Assembly: GCA_963781705.1 (NCBI GenBank)
Contig: CAWAGP010000010.1
Coordinates: 1,054,001 to 1,118,000, forward strand
Origin: JALYGJ01 sp963781705
Lineage (GTDB): Bacteria; Chloroflexota; Limnocylindria; Limnocylindrales; CSP1-4
Length of the DNA stretch: 64,000 nucleotides
Direction: 5' to 3'
Part shown: piece after piece, positions 17,802 through 26,958 of the stretch
Numbering within the stretch: the stretch's first letter is position 1
How the letters are laid out: each line of letters begins with the position of its first letter
The notes under the pieces: model-generated
Databases searched by the model: none
What the model saw: the letters and a program-made list of their open reading frames with translations, nothing else
Told to the model about the DNA's origin: nothing
Position numbers and translations under genes: made by a program

Positions 17802-18252
17802 GCAGGATCGCGACGGCGCCAAGCGCGGTGGCCGCCTCGGCGCTCAGCCTCACGCGGCGGATCGCCGTCGAGCGTTCCCGGTCGTCCATCTCGTAGCCCA
17901 GGTCACGCACGAAGAAGTCGACCGCGACGCCCAGCCCGACCATCACGATGACCACGCCGTGCTTGAGCAGCATCAGCAAAGTCCAGCTCGAGGCGAAGAT
18001 GTTGCCCAGGCCGGCGTAGTGCGGATCGACCAGCAGCAGGTAGGTCCCCGTCACCGCGAGCAGTACGACTGACAGCAGCACGAGCGGCAGCGCGCGGCGT
18101 TCGACCGACAAGATGGCCCGATCCAGCCCTTCACCCTGCAACGACCGCTCGAGAGCGGGAATGATGATCCGGCCCAGGACGCCGTAGTAGCCGATCACGA
18201 TCACCAGCCCGAGCAGGTGCAGCCAGCTGGCCAGCAGGAGCGCAATGTCCAT
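17773..18252 (-). CDS. Four-helix membrane protein (DUF2269/CopD-like)
   Basis: 159 residues from ATG 18252, with four hydrophobic segments: LLASWLHLLGLVIVIGYYGV, ALPLVLLSVVLLAVTGTYLL, LLKHGVVIVMVGLGVAVDFF and AATALGAVAILLTAAAQL. His residues in helices 1 and 3 resemble CopD/DUF2269-type proteins that may bind heme or copper. Function is not established. The upstream in-frame ATG-less extension was not used. Confidence 0.65.
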   Translation of the reverse strand: MDIALLLASWLHLLGLVIVIGYYGVLGRIIIPALERSLQGEGLDRAILSVERRALPLVLLSVVLLAVTGTYLLLVDPHYAGLGNIFASSWTLLMLLKHGVVIVMVGLGVAVDFFVRDLGYEMDDRERSTAIRRVRLSAEAATALGAVAILLTAAAQLSA

Positions 18253-18358
18253 GCCCGGAGTGTTGGGTCGCCTGCGACCCGCGCACAGTGCCGGAAGACA
18301 CATGCGTCAGCGCGCCCATGCAGGACAGTGGCGGCCCCTGGTGATGCCAGGCTGATCA

Positions 18359-20890
18359 TTAACGGCGCAGGATGCTGATGTTGTCGAGCAGAACCTGCTC
18401 GTCTCCACCCGGGAACGTCGCGCCGTGCTTGCCCGGCAGTCCGTTGTCGTCCTGTTCGAAGAAGAACGTGACGGTCTTGCCGGCCCAGGCGGAGATATCG
18501 ACCGACTGGGTCTTGAAGCTGAGGCCCGATTCCTGGCCCTTGACGACCTCGTCCACCAACGTCGTGCTGGTCCCGCCGTCCACCACGCGCACGGTGAAGT
18601 GAGAGTCCGACACGGCGGTGTCGTGGGCGCTCACGTCGAATGACAGCGTGCCCGTGTCCGCCGGCAGCGTGATGGTCTTGTGGATCCAGGCGTTCGGCGC
18701 ACCGGGCCGGCCCGTCCCGTCGAGTTGCACGATGCCTCCGTTGCGGTCCAGCTGATACACCGTGCCCCAGTTCTTCGAGCTCTTCGGGCCGGCCACACCG
18801 GCCTCCCACGTGTCGAGGTCCGCATCGAAGGTGTACGTCAACGGGGGCGACGAGGCAAGCTCGAGCGAGAAAAGGTCGAGCGGGGGCAGATTGCTGACCA
18901 GAAAGGCGTACAGCTCGCTCGCCGCGACATCGTCGGACGCCGTGAAGTTAAACGTGAAGGTGGATTGGCCATCGACCGCATTGGAAGTTCCCAAAACGCT
19001 CAGGCTGCCGCCGGAGTAACGCACCAACTCGACTGCGTGGACGTCGTACAGGCCGAGGAACGTCAGGTTGGCCGGATCTACCGTCACCGTGGCCGTGGCC
19101 TGATCACCGGCATGGTAGGTGGCCTTGTCGGTGGTCAAGGTGCCGGTGGGTGAGCCGGCCAGGTCGGTACTGAACGACAGCTCGGCGCTGGCGATCGAGC
19201 CCAGGCCCAGCAGCTTGACCAGCTTGTCGACATCAAGGCCGAGCCCCGCGCTGCCCTCGAGCGTGAGCTTGAAGTTGGAGGCATAGGCAGGATCGAGTAT
19301 CTGCACCGTCTGTGGCGCCCAGTCGCCCGCGATCTTGCCGCCGAGCTTGGCCTCGAATGCATCGAAGCGCAGTCTCCGCAGGAACGGGTTGCCGATGGAG
19401 GCCTTGACGAAGGCGAAGATGGCCAGGCTCGGCTGCAGGCGCAGGTCGGCAAGGCTGGGCGCGTCGACGATCGGCGTCGCAGTCACGGTCGGGTTGTCGA
19501 TGCTGCGCGCGAAGGTGCAACTGCCACCCGCCGGGCAGTCAAAACCGGCGCTCGCTTTCGCACCGGCCTCGACCGTTGCGCCGATCGACATCGTCGCCAC
19601 GGTGACCTTACCGCCGAGCTCGGCACCGACCCCGACGGGCAGGATGCCACCGACGAAGAAGGACAGCGGTCCGCCGATGGGAATGCGAATGTCGAGCAGC
19701 TCGATTTCGCACGTGATCTTGCCTTCAAACGCGATGGTCGCCGCAAGCGTCGCCGACATCGTTGCCGTCGGTGCGGCGTGCACGACCAACCGCTCGAGCC
19801 CGCTTGCCTTCGTCCATATCAGATCGATGCTGGGATTCAGCGCCACCTGGAAGCTCGGCGCCTTGGTCAGCTTGAACGGCGCCGCCGTCAATGAGGTCTC
19901 GCACGAGGAGAACGGCGGCACCGCGATGGTGCCCTGCGCGCCAGTTGCCGGTTGGTCGGGAAGTCCGGTTGAGCCAGGGTGGTAGGCGGCCAACTGCGCA
20001 TTGGACGGAGTCGCGCTGATGAGCTGCTCGAAGTCAGCTTTGCCGGTGAAGTTGAACGTGTCTCCGTTGCGGCTCACGTCGAACAACCGCGCGACCTCAT
20101 CGGGCACGCTGACCGGGGCGTGGGTCAGGTCGATGACCTCGTTGATCTCCAGGTCCGGCAGCAGGTCGGTCAGCGGCACCAGCGCCATCGTCACGGTCAC
20201 CGCACCGCCCGAGGCACCGGGCGAGACCGCCACCACTCGGCCAGCGAGTGCACGGCCGCCGGTACCGAGCAGAAGGTCACCCACCGCCGGAGTGATGTTG
20301 ATCAGGTCGACCTGGTAGGTGTTGTCGGCGGACAGCGGCGCATTCGGGTCGGTGTCGACCGGGTCGCTCGTGATCTGATCGTCGGGTACGAGCGTCACCC
20401 CGGCGGCCGGGTTACTGACCAGGACCATGATCGGCGGCGACACGACGTCGCCTGTGGTTGCGGTGATTTGAGCCGCACCGAGAGAAGCGGCGTCCACGGT
20501 GCCATCCGGTGCGACCGTCGCCACGTCCGGCCGGCTCGAGGTCCAGCTCACGCCGGCCGCGGCCACCGTCGCGCCCGTGTTGTCGAATCCGATGGCGGAC
20601 AACGTCTGGTTCTGGCCGACGGCAGTCAACAGCACGGCCGCCGGGCTGATGTCAATGCCGGCGAGCTCGCCGGTTACCGGCGACGGACTTGGCGAGAGAA
20701 CAGGCTCGTTCGTCGGCGACGGTGAAGCCCTGTTTGTAGGTGACGGCACAGCCGACTGTGTCGGCGACGGTGACGGCGACGGCGTGGCACTACTTGGCGG
20801 CGCGGGCGGTGGTTCGCTGCCACAGCCAACCAGCGCGGCTGCGATCAGTGTGGCTACAGCGATCGCGGGCAGACGACTCGCCTTGTTCAC
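18359..20890 (-). CDS. Large surface lipoprotein with Big-like domain
   Basis: 843 residues from GTG 20890 with GGAGGTGAT upstream. The lipobox ALVGC (Cys23) anchors it to the membrane. A Pro/Ser/Thr-rich linker (residues 25-72, built from SPSPSP and SPTN repeats) follows. A bacterial Ig-like (Big_2) domain spans about residues 76-160 (ISPAAVLLTAVGQNQTLSAI; WTSSRPDVATVAPDGTVDAA). The middle is an unrecognised beta-rich region. The C-terminus looks like a carbohydrate-binding/galactose-binding beta-sandwich (WAGKTVTFFFEQDDNG, QVLLDNISILRR). It is probably an adhesin or surface-binding protein. No catalytic motif is visible. Confidence 0.7.
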   Translation of the reverse strand: MNKASRLPAIAVATLIAAALVGCGSEPPPAPPSSATPSPSPSPTQSAVPSPTNRASPSPTNEPVLSPSPSPVTGELAGIDISPAAVLLTAVGQNQTLSAIGFDNTGATVAAAGVSWTSSRPDVATVAPDGTVDAASLGAAQITATTGDVVSPPIMVLVSNPAAGVTLVPDDQITSDPVDTDPNAPLSADNTYQVDLINITPAVGDLLLGTGGRALAGRVVAVSPGASGGAVTVTMALVPLTDLLPDLEINEVIDLTHAPVSVPDEVARLFDVSRNGDTFNFTGKADFEQLISATPSNAQLAAYHPGSTGLPDQPATGAQGTIAVPPFSSCETSLTAAPFKLTKAPSFQVALNPSIDLIWTKASGLERLVVHAAPTATMSATLAATIAFEGKITCEIELLDIRIPIGGPLSFFVGGILPVGVGAELGGKVTVATMSIGATVEAGAKASAGFDCPAGGSCTFARSIDNPTVTATPIVDAPSLADLRLQPSLAIFAFVKASIGNPFLRRLRFDAFEAKLGGKIAGDWAPQTVQILDPAYASNFKLTLEGSAGLGLDVDKLVKLLGLGSIASAELSFSTDLAGSPTGTLTTDKATYHAGDQATATVTVDPANLTFLGLYDVHAVELVRYSGGSLSVLGTSNAVDGQSTFTFNFTASDDVAASELYAFLVSNLPPLDLFSLELASSPPLTYTFDADLDTWEAGVAGPKSSKNWGTVYQLDRNGGIVQLDGTGRPGAPNAWIHKTITLPADTGTLSFDVSAHDTAVSDSHFTVRVVDGGTSTTLVDEVVKGQESGLSFKTQSVDISAWAGKTVTFFFEQDDNGLPGKHGATFPGGDEQVLLDNISILRR

Positions 20891-21000
20891 ATCACCTCCA
20901 GACGGCAGTTACGTGGCGAGCCGCGCGATGCAACCGCCGAAGGCAACATTATGTATGGGCGCGGGCTCCGCTTATCGGACGATCGGGCGGCGACGTGACC

Positions 21001-22032
21001 TCATGGGTTCAAGCGGCCCCAGGTCACCGAAATCGGGCGGTTGAGGCCGGGCAGGGGCATGGAGGTCGCTTCGGCCTCCACGGCTTCGCACTCGGCGGCC
21101 GACAGGCGGCGCCATGGTTCGATGAGAACGTTCGCGTGATCGCGCCGCCAGGTGCCGGCGATCTCGCCGCCGACAAGCAGCGCGCCGGGCCACACGCGCG
21201 ACGTCCACAGCAACCCGCGAAGAGTTGCGTCCGGCACCATGAGATCGCGATCGGCACCGTGCAGCAGGAAGTAGGCGTCGCCGCTCGGCAGCAGCCGCGC
21301 CAGCGCCGCGGGGGAGGAGCCGGCCAGGAACGAGGGCTCATCACTGGCCAGGATCCATCCTTCGCCGACCGGTGTTCGGACCCGAAGCATCCCTCCAGCG
21401 AGCGCGTCGAACGTGGCCCTGGCCTCAGACCCACCGATCCCGGCCCATCTGGAGAACGCCACGGACGTCGTCGGCCCAAAGACATGGAGGTACCTGCGCG
21501 CGAGCTCCGAGCGGGCGTCTGACGGGTCGACATCGGGCCGCGGGACGGTCCAGATGAGCGGCAGCCGCGCGCCCTCCCAGCGAATGAGGACCGTGCCCGT
21601 AGGCGCGGCGTAGCGCAGCGAGTTGGGAATTACGCCCAGCCCCTTGCCCGCCTCGTCGTAACGCATCCGCCGCCCGGCCAGGAATGCGTGCAGTCGGGCG
21701 GCCGTCTCCTCTGCGCGGCGCCGGCCCTTGAGGCTATCCGGCAGTCGGCCGAGCGAAAAGAGCGCGAGATCCCGGGCGGCGACGACGTATGCACTGAAGC
21801 GCGGTCCCCACAACTGGACGAGCGCCGGGTCTTCCCAGGTTGTGGGCTCGGTGCCCGCCACTCGCGCGTGGATCGACAGCAACGCGGCGCGCGGCATGCT
21901 GTCCTGCAGCCCGGCCCATGCAGCTTGCTCGAGGGAAGTGGCTCCGAGCAGGAGGCGCTCGTCGAGCGCGCCGACCCTGCGCCGGTGGGCCAGTATCTGC
22001 GGCCGCGAGAGTTCGAGGCGAGGCTTGGTCAC
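21001..22032 (-). CDS. AlkZ/YcaQ-like winged-helix protein
   Basis: 343 residues from GTG 22032. The architecture resembles HTH_42 (AlkZ/YcaQ) DNA glycosylase-like proteins: RRVGALDERLLLGATSLEQA, DSMPRAALLSIHARVAG, WGPRFSAYVVAARDLALFSL, then the winged-helix-like APTGTVLIRWEGARLPLIWT and FGPTTSVAFSRWAGIG. AlkZ unhooks interstrand crosslinks; whether this member keeps that activity cannot be judged. Its start lies 16 bases after the stop of the upstream VOC gene, so they likely form one transcript. Confidence 0.75.
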   Translation of the reverse strand: MTKPRLELSRPQILAHRRRVGALDERLLLGATSLEQAAWAGLQDSMPRAALLSIHARVAGTEPTTWEDPALVQLWGPRFSAYVVAARDLALFSLGRLPDSLKGRRRAEETAARLHAFLAGRRMRYDEAGKGLGVIPNSLRYAAPTGTVLIRWEGARLPLIWTVPRPDVDPSDARSELARRYLHVFGPTTSVAFSRWAGIGGSEARATFDALAGGMLRVRTPVGEGWILASDEPSFLAGSSPAALARLLPSGDAYFLLHGADRDLMVPDATLRGLLWTSRVWPGALLVGGEIAGTWRRDHANVLIEPWRRLSAAECEAVEAEATSMPLPGLNRPISVTWGRLNP

Positions 22033-22048
22033 GTCACCGGAACCGGTA

Positions 22049-22450
22049 TCAGCCGCGGTACTCGCTGATCTCGAAGAGATGGCCGTCAGGGTCGCGGAAG
22101 TAACAGCGTGTCTCGGCGCCACGGTCCATGGGCGGGGTCAGGAACCGGGCACCGCGCCCCCTCAGGGTCTGGTACGCGGCGCGGCAGTCATCGACGCGGA
22201 TCGTGAACAGGTGATCGACCCGGTCGGGATCGGCGGGCGGCGCGAGCGTGACGGACGGCTTGTCGTCGGTCGGGCCGCCGCCGCTGACCAGCAGCAGCCA
22301 CGCGCCGTTGAACGACAGCACGGCAGAATCGCCTCCGTACTCGCGGTAGAGCTCGGCTCCCAGGACGTCCGTGTACCAGCGCCGGGCGGCGTTCACGTCG
22401 CTGACTACCAGGATGTGCGTGAGCGGCATGTCGGGCTTTGGGAATGTCAT
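22049..22450 (-). CDS. VOC (glyoxalase fold) protein
   Basis: 133 residues from ATG 22450. Blocks LTHILVVSDVNAARRWYTDV (N-terminal metal His), GAELYREYGGDSAVLSF, RVDHLFTIRVDDCRAAY (second His) and RCYFRDPDGHLFEISEY (C-terminal Glu) supply a complete VOC metal site, so an active lyase, isomerase or dioxygenase is possible. The substrate is unknown. It is the first gene of a probable pair with the AlkZ-like gene. Confidence 0.82.
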   Translation of the reverse strand: MTFPKPDMPLTHILVVSDVNAARRWYTDVLGAELYREYGGDSAVLSFNGAWLLLVSGGGPTDDKPSVTLAPPADPDRVDHLFTIRVDDCRAAYQTLRGRGARFLTPPMDRGAETRCYFRDPDGHLFEISEYRG

Positions 22451-22456
22451 CCCGGA

Positions 22457-22462
22457 AGGCTA
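22457..22462 (-). promoter_or_regulatory. -10 box (TAGCCT) of the VOC gene
   Basis: On the minus strand TAGCCT ends six bases before ATG 22450, without a Shine-Dalgarno. Confidence 0.4.
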
Positions 22463-22503
22463 GCAAGGCCTCCGAGAGATCCTCGCCGAGGACTGATTGA
22501 CCC

Positions 22504-23751
22504 CTACACGTCGGCCGGAGAACAGAGGCCTGCGGGATCGCTCGTGGCGCCAAGGTTCGCGGTCCACGTGTTGTCCGTGCTGAGGGTGCCTGAGCCACCC
22601 GTCGTGGTGTCCTGGCAGTCGTAGATGTCGTTGCCGCTGAAGTTATTGTCATGGATGTTGTTGCCCGCGCCGCCAACGGAGATGCCGAAGTCGCTTAGCG
22701 ACGCGCGGTTGCCGTGGACGGCGTCGTTGTTGCCGCTCAACAGGAAGGCATAGCGGCTATGGGTCACGTGGTTATTGGCAATGTCGGCGCCGTCGGCAAA
22801 GACGTCGGTCACGATTCCGCTGTCTGTGCGATAAACCGAGTTGTTGTGGACGTTGGTTGTCTCCGTGCCGTCCAATCCGGTGAGCGCAATGCCCCAGCTC
22901 AGCGTGGGCGTCTCGACGAAGACGAACGCGCACATACCGATGCAGGCATCGCGTCCGGAGTAGACGGCATTGGCGATCACGTCCGCCCGCGCGTGGCTCT
23001 CCACGCCAATACCAAACGCCGCCAAGAACTCGCTGTTGACACTCTGGCTCGGGACGACCGTATAGCAGGTCAAGCACTCGCCTTCGTGCAGGTAACGGAT
23101 GGTGTTCCGGCGCACGTACGCGTAGGTGTCCTCGTTCTCAACCAGGATCCCGCCGGCCTTGAAGTCGGTAATCCAGTTGAACGTGACGCGCGCCGTGGCA
23201 GAAACGTCGTGCGTGCCGACGACGATGCCGTAGTCATAGCCGCCACACCCGGACAGTGTCTGGCTGCCGCTGGTGCTGATGGCGTTGTTGCGAATGCGAT
23301 CGTTCTGGCCGGTGACGATGATCGCCTCGTCCACGGTGCCGCAGCCGTTCGTGCCGTCATCGATGGTGATGCGGAAGCCGCGGAAGAGGACGTTGTTGCC
23401 CGTTATGTTGACGATCACGTTCTCGCCGTTCGGGCCCATGCGGAGCGAGCCGGCGAGCGTGGCGCTCAGAAGTGGCCGCGCGCGCACCTTGACGCCGGTG
23501 GGGATGGCGAGTGCCTCGGCATAGGTGCCCGGGCAGACCATCACCCGATCGCCCGCCGCAGAAGCGTCAATCGCGTCCTGGATGCTGCTGTATGCGGCCG
23601 TGTCGCAGGCCGCCGGGCCATCGCCCGGCGAGGAGTCGTCGTCGACCCACCTCGTGACGTGGCCGGCGGCGGCGGCCGGGCCGGCAATGAGACTCAGCCA
23701 TAGCGCCGCGATAACGGGGATGACGCCCATCCGCGCCAGTTTTCGACTCAC
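22504..23751 (-). CDS. Secreted right-handed parallel beta-helix protein
   Basis: 415 residues from GTG 23751, preceded by GAGAGGAG. The signal peptide (VIPVIAALWLSLIAGPAAAA) is followed by a NosD/pectate-lyase-like start (YSSIQDAIDASAAGDRVMVC, PGTYAEALAIPTGVKVRA) and then successive coil repeats of the form N-x-I-x-x-N (ENVIVNITGNNVLFRGFRIT; DRIRNNAIS; ADIANNHVT; NNIHDNNFSGNDIY). Such proteins are exported carbohydrate-binding or lyase-like proteins. No catalytic triad could be assigned. Confidence 0.78.
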   Translation of the reverse strand: MSRKLARMGVIPVIAALWLSLIAGPAAAAGHVTRWVDDDSSPGDGPAACDTAAYSSIQDAIDASAAGDRVMVCPGTYAEALAIPTGVKVRARPLLSATLAGSLRMGPNGENVIVNITGNNVLFRGFRITIDDGTNGCGTVDEAIIVTGQNDRIRNNAISTSGSQTLSGCGGYDYGIVVGTHDVSATARVTFNWITDFKAGGILVENEDTYAYVRRNTIRYLHEGECLTCYTVVPSQSVNSEFLAAFGIGVESHARADVIANAVYSGRDACIGMCAFVFVETPTLSWGIALTGLDGTETTNVHNNSVYRTDSGIVTDVFADGADIANNHVTHSRYAFLLSGNNDAVHGNRASLSDFGISVGGAGNNIHDNNFSGNDIYDCQDTTTGGSGTLSTDNTWTANLGATSDPAGLCSPADV

Positions 23752-23855
23752 CTGCTTGCTCCTCTCCCTCGCTCGGCAGGGCAGCTGCCGTCGTGACGGA
23801 GGCTACATCGCCGCGACCCGATCTCGGCACCAATTTCGTGGGTCGGACAGGGAAG

Positions 23856-23861
23856 TATCCT
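23856..23861 (+). promoter_or_regulatory. -10 box (TATCCT) of the TMEM175-like gene
   Basis: TATCCT, six bases, then GTG 23868. This decides the start over the longer frame from 23793. Confidence 0.5.
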
Positions 23862-23867
23862 CGGCCG

Positions 23868-24446
23868 GTGAGCAAGGGCCGACTCGAGGCATTCAGCGAC
23901 GGCGTGCTGGCCATCGTCATCACGATCATGATCCTCGAGCTGACACCGCCGACGGGCTCAACGCTCGATGACCTGTTCGCATTGTGGCCCAAGTTCCTGT
24001 CGTACGCGCTGAGCTTCGCCTACCTGGCCATCTACTGGAACAACCACCACCACCTGCTGCAGGCTGCGCGCACGGTCAGCGGTCGCGTGCTGTGGTCGAA
24101 CATGCTGTTGCTGTTCAGCCTGTCGCTGGTGCCGTTTGGCACGGCGTGGATGGGCGAGCACTCGTTTGCCGGCACGCCGGTCGCCGTCTACAACGTCATT
24201 CTTATCCTGCCCGCCATCGCGTATTTCCTGCTGGTTCGCGCGCTGGTCAGCGCACCCGATCAGGCGCCTACTCTCGCCGCAGCCATCGGCAACGACTTCA
24301 AGGGCAAGCTGTCGATCGTCATCTACCTGGTGGCGCTGCCGTTTGCGCTGTCCCTTCCGGCGGTTGCCATCGTCCTGTTCGCAGCCGTCGCGGCTATCTG
24401 GATCGTGCCCGACCCGCGCATCGAGAGCGCAATCGGACGCGCTTGA
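23868..24446 (+). CDS. TMEM175-type potassium channel-like protein
   Basis: 192 residues from GTG 23868, six hydrophobic helices. The diagnostic first helix is RLEAFSDGVLAIVITIMILE, containing the FSD motif that lines the pore in the DUF1211/TMEM175 family, followed by SYALSFAYLAIYWNNHHHLL. Bacterial members form tetrameric K+ leak channels. Selectivity is inferred from the family only. Confidence 0.85.
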   Translation: MSKGRLEAFSDGVLAIVITIMILELTPPTGSTLDDLFALWPKFLSYALSFAYLAIYWNNHHHLLQAARTVSGRVLWSNMLLLFSLSLVPFGTAWMGEHSFAGTPVAVYNVILILPAIAYFLLVRALVSAPDQAPTLAAAIGNDFKGKLSIVIYLVALPFALSLPAVAIVLFAAVAAIWIVPDPRIESAIGRA

Positions 24447-24451
24447 CTGGG

Positions 24452-24832
24452 TCAGCCCTTGGGTTGGACCACGGCGAGCACGTTGCCGCTGGGATCGATG
24501 AGCCACGCCGCCCACGAGTGGCCCATATCGGCGATGCCATCGACCGTCACCGGGTCGGGCGCCGTGTATTCCTCGATGCGAACACCGCGCTCGCGCAGCT
24601 CGGCGACCGCGGCGTGAATGTCGGGCACCTTCCACGCCATCTGCGTCTGGGTGTCCTTCGTGCCGACGGTGCTCAGGGTGACCGCCAGCTGCGTGCCGGC
24701 CGATCGGAAGACGATCCGGTCATCCGGATCCTCGCGCATGATGTCGAGCCCAAGCACGTCGTGGTAGAAGCTCCTGCTTGCGTCGAGGTCCTTTGACAGC
24801 AGGATCGGAAAGACCGGGTGTTCGCCGAGCAT
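24452..24832 (-). CDS. VOC protein
   Basis: 126 residues from ATG 24832, with GAGGGG ten bases upstream. Two VOC units: PVFPILLSKDLDASRSFYHD...RIVFRSAGTQLAVTLS and QMAWKVPDIHAAVAELRERG...GHSWAAWLIDPSGNVLAVVQ. Metal ligands are incomplete (no N-terminal His, C-terminal Glu replaced), so it may be a binding protein. Last gene of a likely three-gene minus-strand unit with the next two. Confidence 0.8.
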   Translation of the reverse strand: MLGEHPVFPILLSKDLDASRSFYHDVLGLDIMREDPDDRIVFRSAGTQLAVTLSTVGTKDTQTQMAWKVPDIHAAVAELRERGVRIEEYTAPDPVTVDGIADMGHSWAAWLIDPSGNVLAVVQPKG

Positions 24833-24848
24833 GTAGAAACCCCTCTGT

Positions 24849-25334
24849 CTACGCGGATGTGTCGTCTGCCGCGCGCTCGAGCGCGGCAATGTCGATCTTG
24901 CCCATCTGGAGCATCGCCTGAGCCGCGCGCCGCGCGCGGTCGGGGTCACCCTCGCCCAGTAGTTCGCCGAGCCGGCGCGGGATGATCTGCCACGAGACTC
25001 CCCAGCGATCCTTGAGCCAGCCGCACGGCCCCGGCTCGCCACCGCTCGCCGTGAGCGCCGCCCACAGCCGATCGACCTCGGCCTGGTCGGCGCAGTCGAC
25101 GGCGAACGAGATCGACTCGTTGAACTTGAAGTCGGGTCCGCCGTTGAGAGCCTGGAACGGCTGGCCGGCGAACGTGAAGTCGACCGTCAGCACCATGCCC
25201 GCGGGGCCGGACGGCGTCTCGGCCGCGGAGCGGGAGACGTTGTCGACATGGCTGTCGGATAGCAGGCTGACGTAAAAGCTGGCGGCATCCTCTGCCTGGC
25301 CGTCGAACCACAGAACAGTCTTGATCTTCGACAT
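24849..25334 (-). CDS. PhnB-like VOC protein
   Basis: 161 residues from ATG 25334, preceded by GAGGAG. It is of the 3-demethylubiquinone-methyltransferase-like/PhnB type: KIKTVLWFDGQAEDAASFYV, NGGPDFKFNESISFAVDCAD, GGEPGPCGWLKDRWGVSWQI and an extended C-terminal region RRAAQAMLQMGKIDIAALER. Function unknown. It lies between two other small genes of the same orientation. Confidence 0.85.
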   Translation of the reverse strand: MSKIKTVLWFDGQAEDAASFYVSLLSDSHVDNVSRSAAETPSGPAGMVLTVDFTFAGQPFQALNGGPDFKFNESISFAVDCADQAEVDRLWAALTASGGEPGPCGWLKDRWGVSWQIIPRRLGELLGEGDPDRARRAAQAMLQMGKIDIAALERAADDTSA

Positions 25335-25344
25335 TGCGAGCTCC

Positions 25345-25767
25345 TCAGGGCGCCCAGGGGCCCACGCCACGAACTCGCCTGACGGTGATGTGGGTGATGA
25401 AGCCAGGTGGTGGATCGGGCATTCCGGGAAAGACGACGTCCGGACCGAGATAGGTGTGGGCAAGCGCCTGCAGGAGCTCGGCCGCGCCGCCCTGCGTGAT
25501 CCGCGCGACGCCCTCGACCACGAGGTATTCACGCAGGCCCCACTGGTTCACGTCGGCGCCCATGATGGACAGGGCGATGCGCGGGTCGCGGCGCAGGTTG
25601 CGCAGCTTGCGTTGATCGGGCAGCGTGGCGAAGACGATCTCATCGCCGTCGAGCCCCACCCACGCCGAGCTGAGCTGCGGTGATCCGTCCGGATTGATCG
25701 TGACGATCGTCGCCACGGCATCTGACCGGAGCAGTGCGCGCGCGTGTTCGGACAGGCTCTTTGACAC
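25345..25767 (-). CDS. PPOX-class F420-dependent split-barrel protein
   Basis: 140 residues from GTG 25767. The pattern VATIVTINPDGSPQLSSAWV, DEIVFATLPDQRKLRNLRRD and RIALSIMGADVNQWGLREYL (residues about 65-84) is that of pyridoxamine-5'-phosphate-oxidase-like F420 or flavin-binding proteins. Together with the LLM enzymes in this window it suggests an F420-using organism. The promoter region is shared divergently with the GH18 gene. Confidence 0.82.
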   Translation of the reverse strand: MSKSLSEHARALLRSDAVATIVTINPDGSPQLSSAWVGLDGDEIVFATLPDQRKLRNLRRDPRIALSIMGADVNQWGLREYLVVEGVARITQGGAAELLQALAHTYLGPDVVFPGMPDPPPGFITHITVRRVRGVGPWAP

Positions 25768-25773
25768 AGGCTG

Positions 25774-25779
25774 ACGATA
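25774..25779 (-). promoter_or_regulatory. -10 box (TATCGT) of the PPOX-class gene
   Basis: Minus-strand TATCGT is followed by six bases and GTG 25767. It faces the divergent box at 25820-25825. Confidence 0.45.
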
Positions 25780-25819
25780 GCGCCCTTCTGGCGGGGGCCG
25801 AGCTGGGGGCCGACGGGCC

Positions 25820-25825
25820 TATCCT
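25820..25825 (+). promoter_or_regulatory. -10 box (TATCCT) of the GH18 gene
   Basis: TATCCT is followed by six bases and GTG 25832, identical in layout to the box at 23856-23861. Confidence 0.45.
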
Positions 25826-25831
25826 GACGCC

Positions 25832-26903
25832 GTGGCCGAAACTGCTGCAGGTCCCGTCCTGACCGCGGCCCGCCGTCTGGTGGCCGCTGCCTTCGCTGCG
25901 ACCTTGGTGTTGGCCGTCGCGCCGGCCGGGTTCGTCCGACCGGCAGTGGTCCAAGCCGCAACGCCCATTCCCGCCCATGTCTACGCGCCCTACTTCGAGA
26001 CATGGACCGCGCGACAGCATCGCGACGACCGCGCAGCACTCGGGCGCCCGCTACTTCACGCTGGCCTTCCTCGAGACCCTTGGCAGGAATTCGTGCACAC
26101 TCGCCTGGAACGGCGAGCGCAGCCGACGGATCGGCTCCGGGGCATACGCCACCGACATCGCCTCCCTGCGCGCCCTCGGCGGCGACGTGATTCCGTCCTT
26201 CGGCGGCTGGTCGGCGGATCAGCACGGCACGGAGATCGGCGACTCGTGCAAGAGCGTCAACAAGATCGCCGCGGCGTACGAGAAGGTGATCACGACCTAC
26301 AACGTAAGCCGCCTGGACATGGACATCGAAGGTCGGTCGCTCAACCGGAGCGCCGGTATCGACCGCCGCAACAGGGCGATCAAGCTTGTCCAGGACTGGG
26401 CCGTCGCGCACGGTCGCCCGCTGCGGATCTCGTACACGCTGCCAACCTCGCGCACAGGGCTCGAGTCGGACGCGCTCGCCGTCCTAACGAACGCGGTCGG
26501 GAACGGTGTCCGGATCGACATCGTTCAGCCAATGGTGTTCGACTATTACGACGGCCGCGCGCTCGACATGGGCCGCTCGGCGATCACCGCGCTCAAGGGC
26601 CTGCACCGCCAGCTCGCGGCGCTGCTGCCTGGGAAGACGGCGGCCCAGGTCTGGGCCGTGGAAGGGGCCACGCTGATGATCGGTCGCGACGACTACCCCA
26701 CGTCGATCGAGACGACGAGCGTCCAGGACGCCGGACAACTGCGCGCCTTCGCCCGATCGAAGGGCATGGCCATCCTCTCCATGTGGGCGATCCAGCGCGA
26801 CAACGGCGGCTGCCCGGGTCGTGCAGGCTCGGACAGCTGCTCGGGCATCGCGCAGAACACGTGGGCGTTCACCAACGTCCTGAAACGGTTCACCAGCCCA
26901 TGA
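25832..26903 (+). CDS. Secreted GH18 chitinase-like hydrolase (one frameshift)
   Basis: 356 residues after repair. A signal peptide (RLVAAAFAATLVLAVAPAGF) leads into the catalytic (beta/alpha)8 domain: HVYAPYFETWT, SGARYFTLAFLETLG, GDVIPSFGGWSADQHGTEIG, the catalytic DxxDxE motif as SRLDMDIEG, and IDIVQPMVFDYYDGRALDMG. It is close to actinobacterial extracellular chitinases and lacks an added binding domain. One extra base at 26012 (GCG[c]GAC) breaks the frame between FETWTA and DSIATTAQ; the two frames join seamlessly once it is removed. Substrate (chitin or related beta-1,4-GlcNAc polymers) is inferred from the family. Confidence 0.85.
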
Positions 26904-26958
26904 CCGATGGGTCGCAGAACGTTCCCGGGGTCGCCTTGGCGGTGGTCCGAGGCACCAG

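Noticed and set aside
20674..20815. Repeat array on the minus strand near the large lipoprotein start
   Set aside because: It is the coding sequence of the Ser-Pro-Thr linker after the lipobox, not an independent repeat element.
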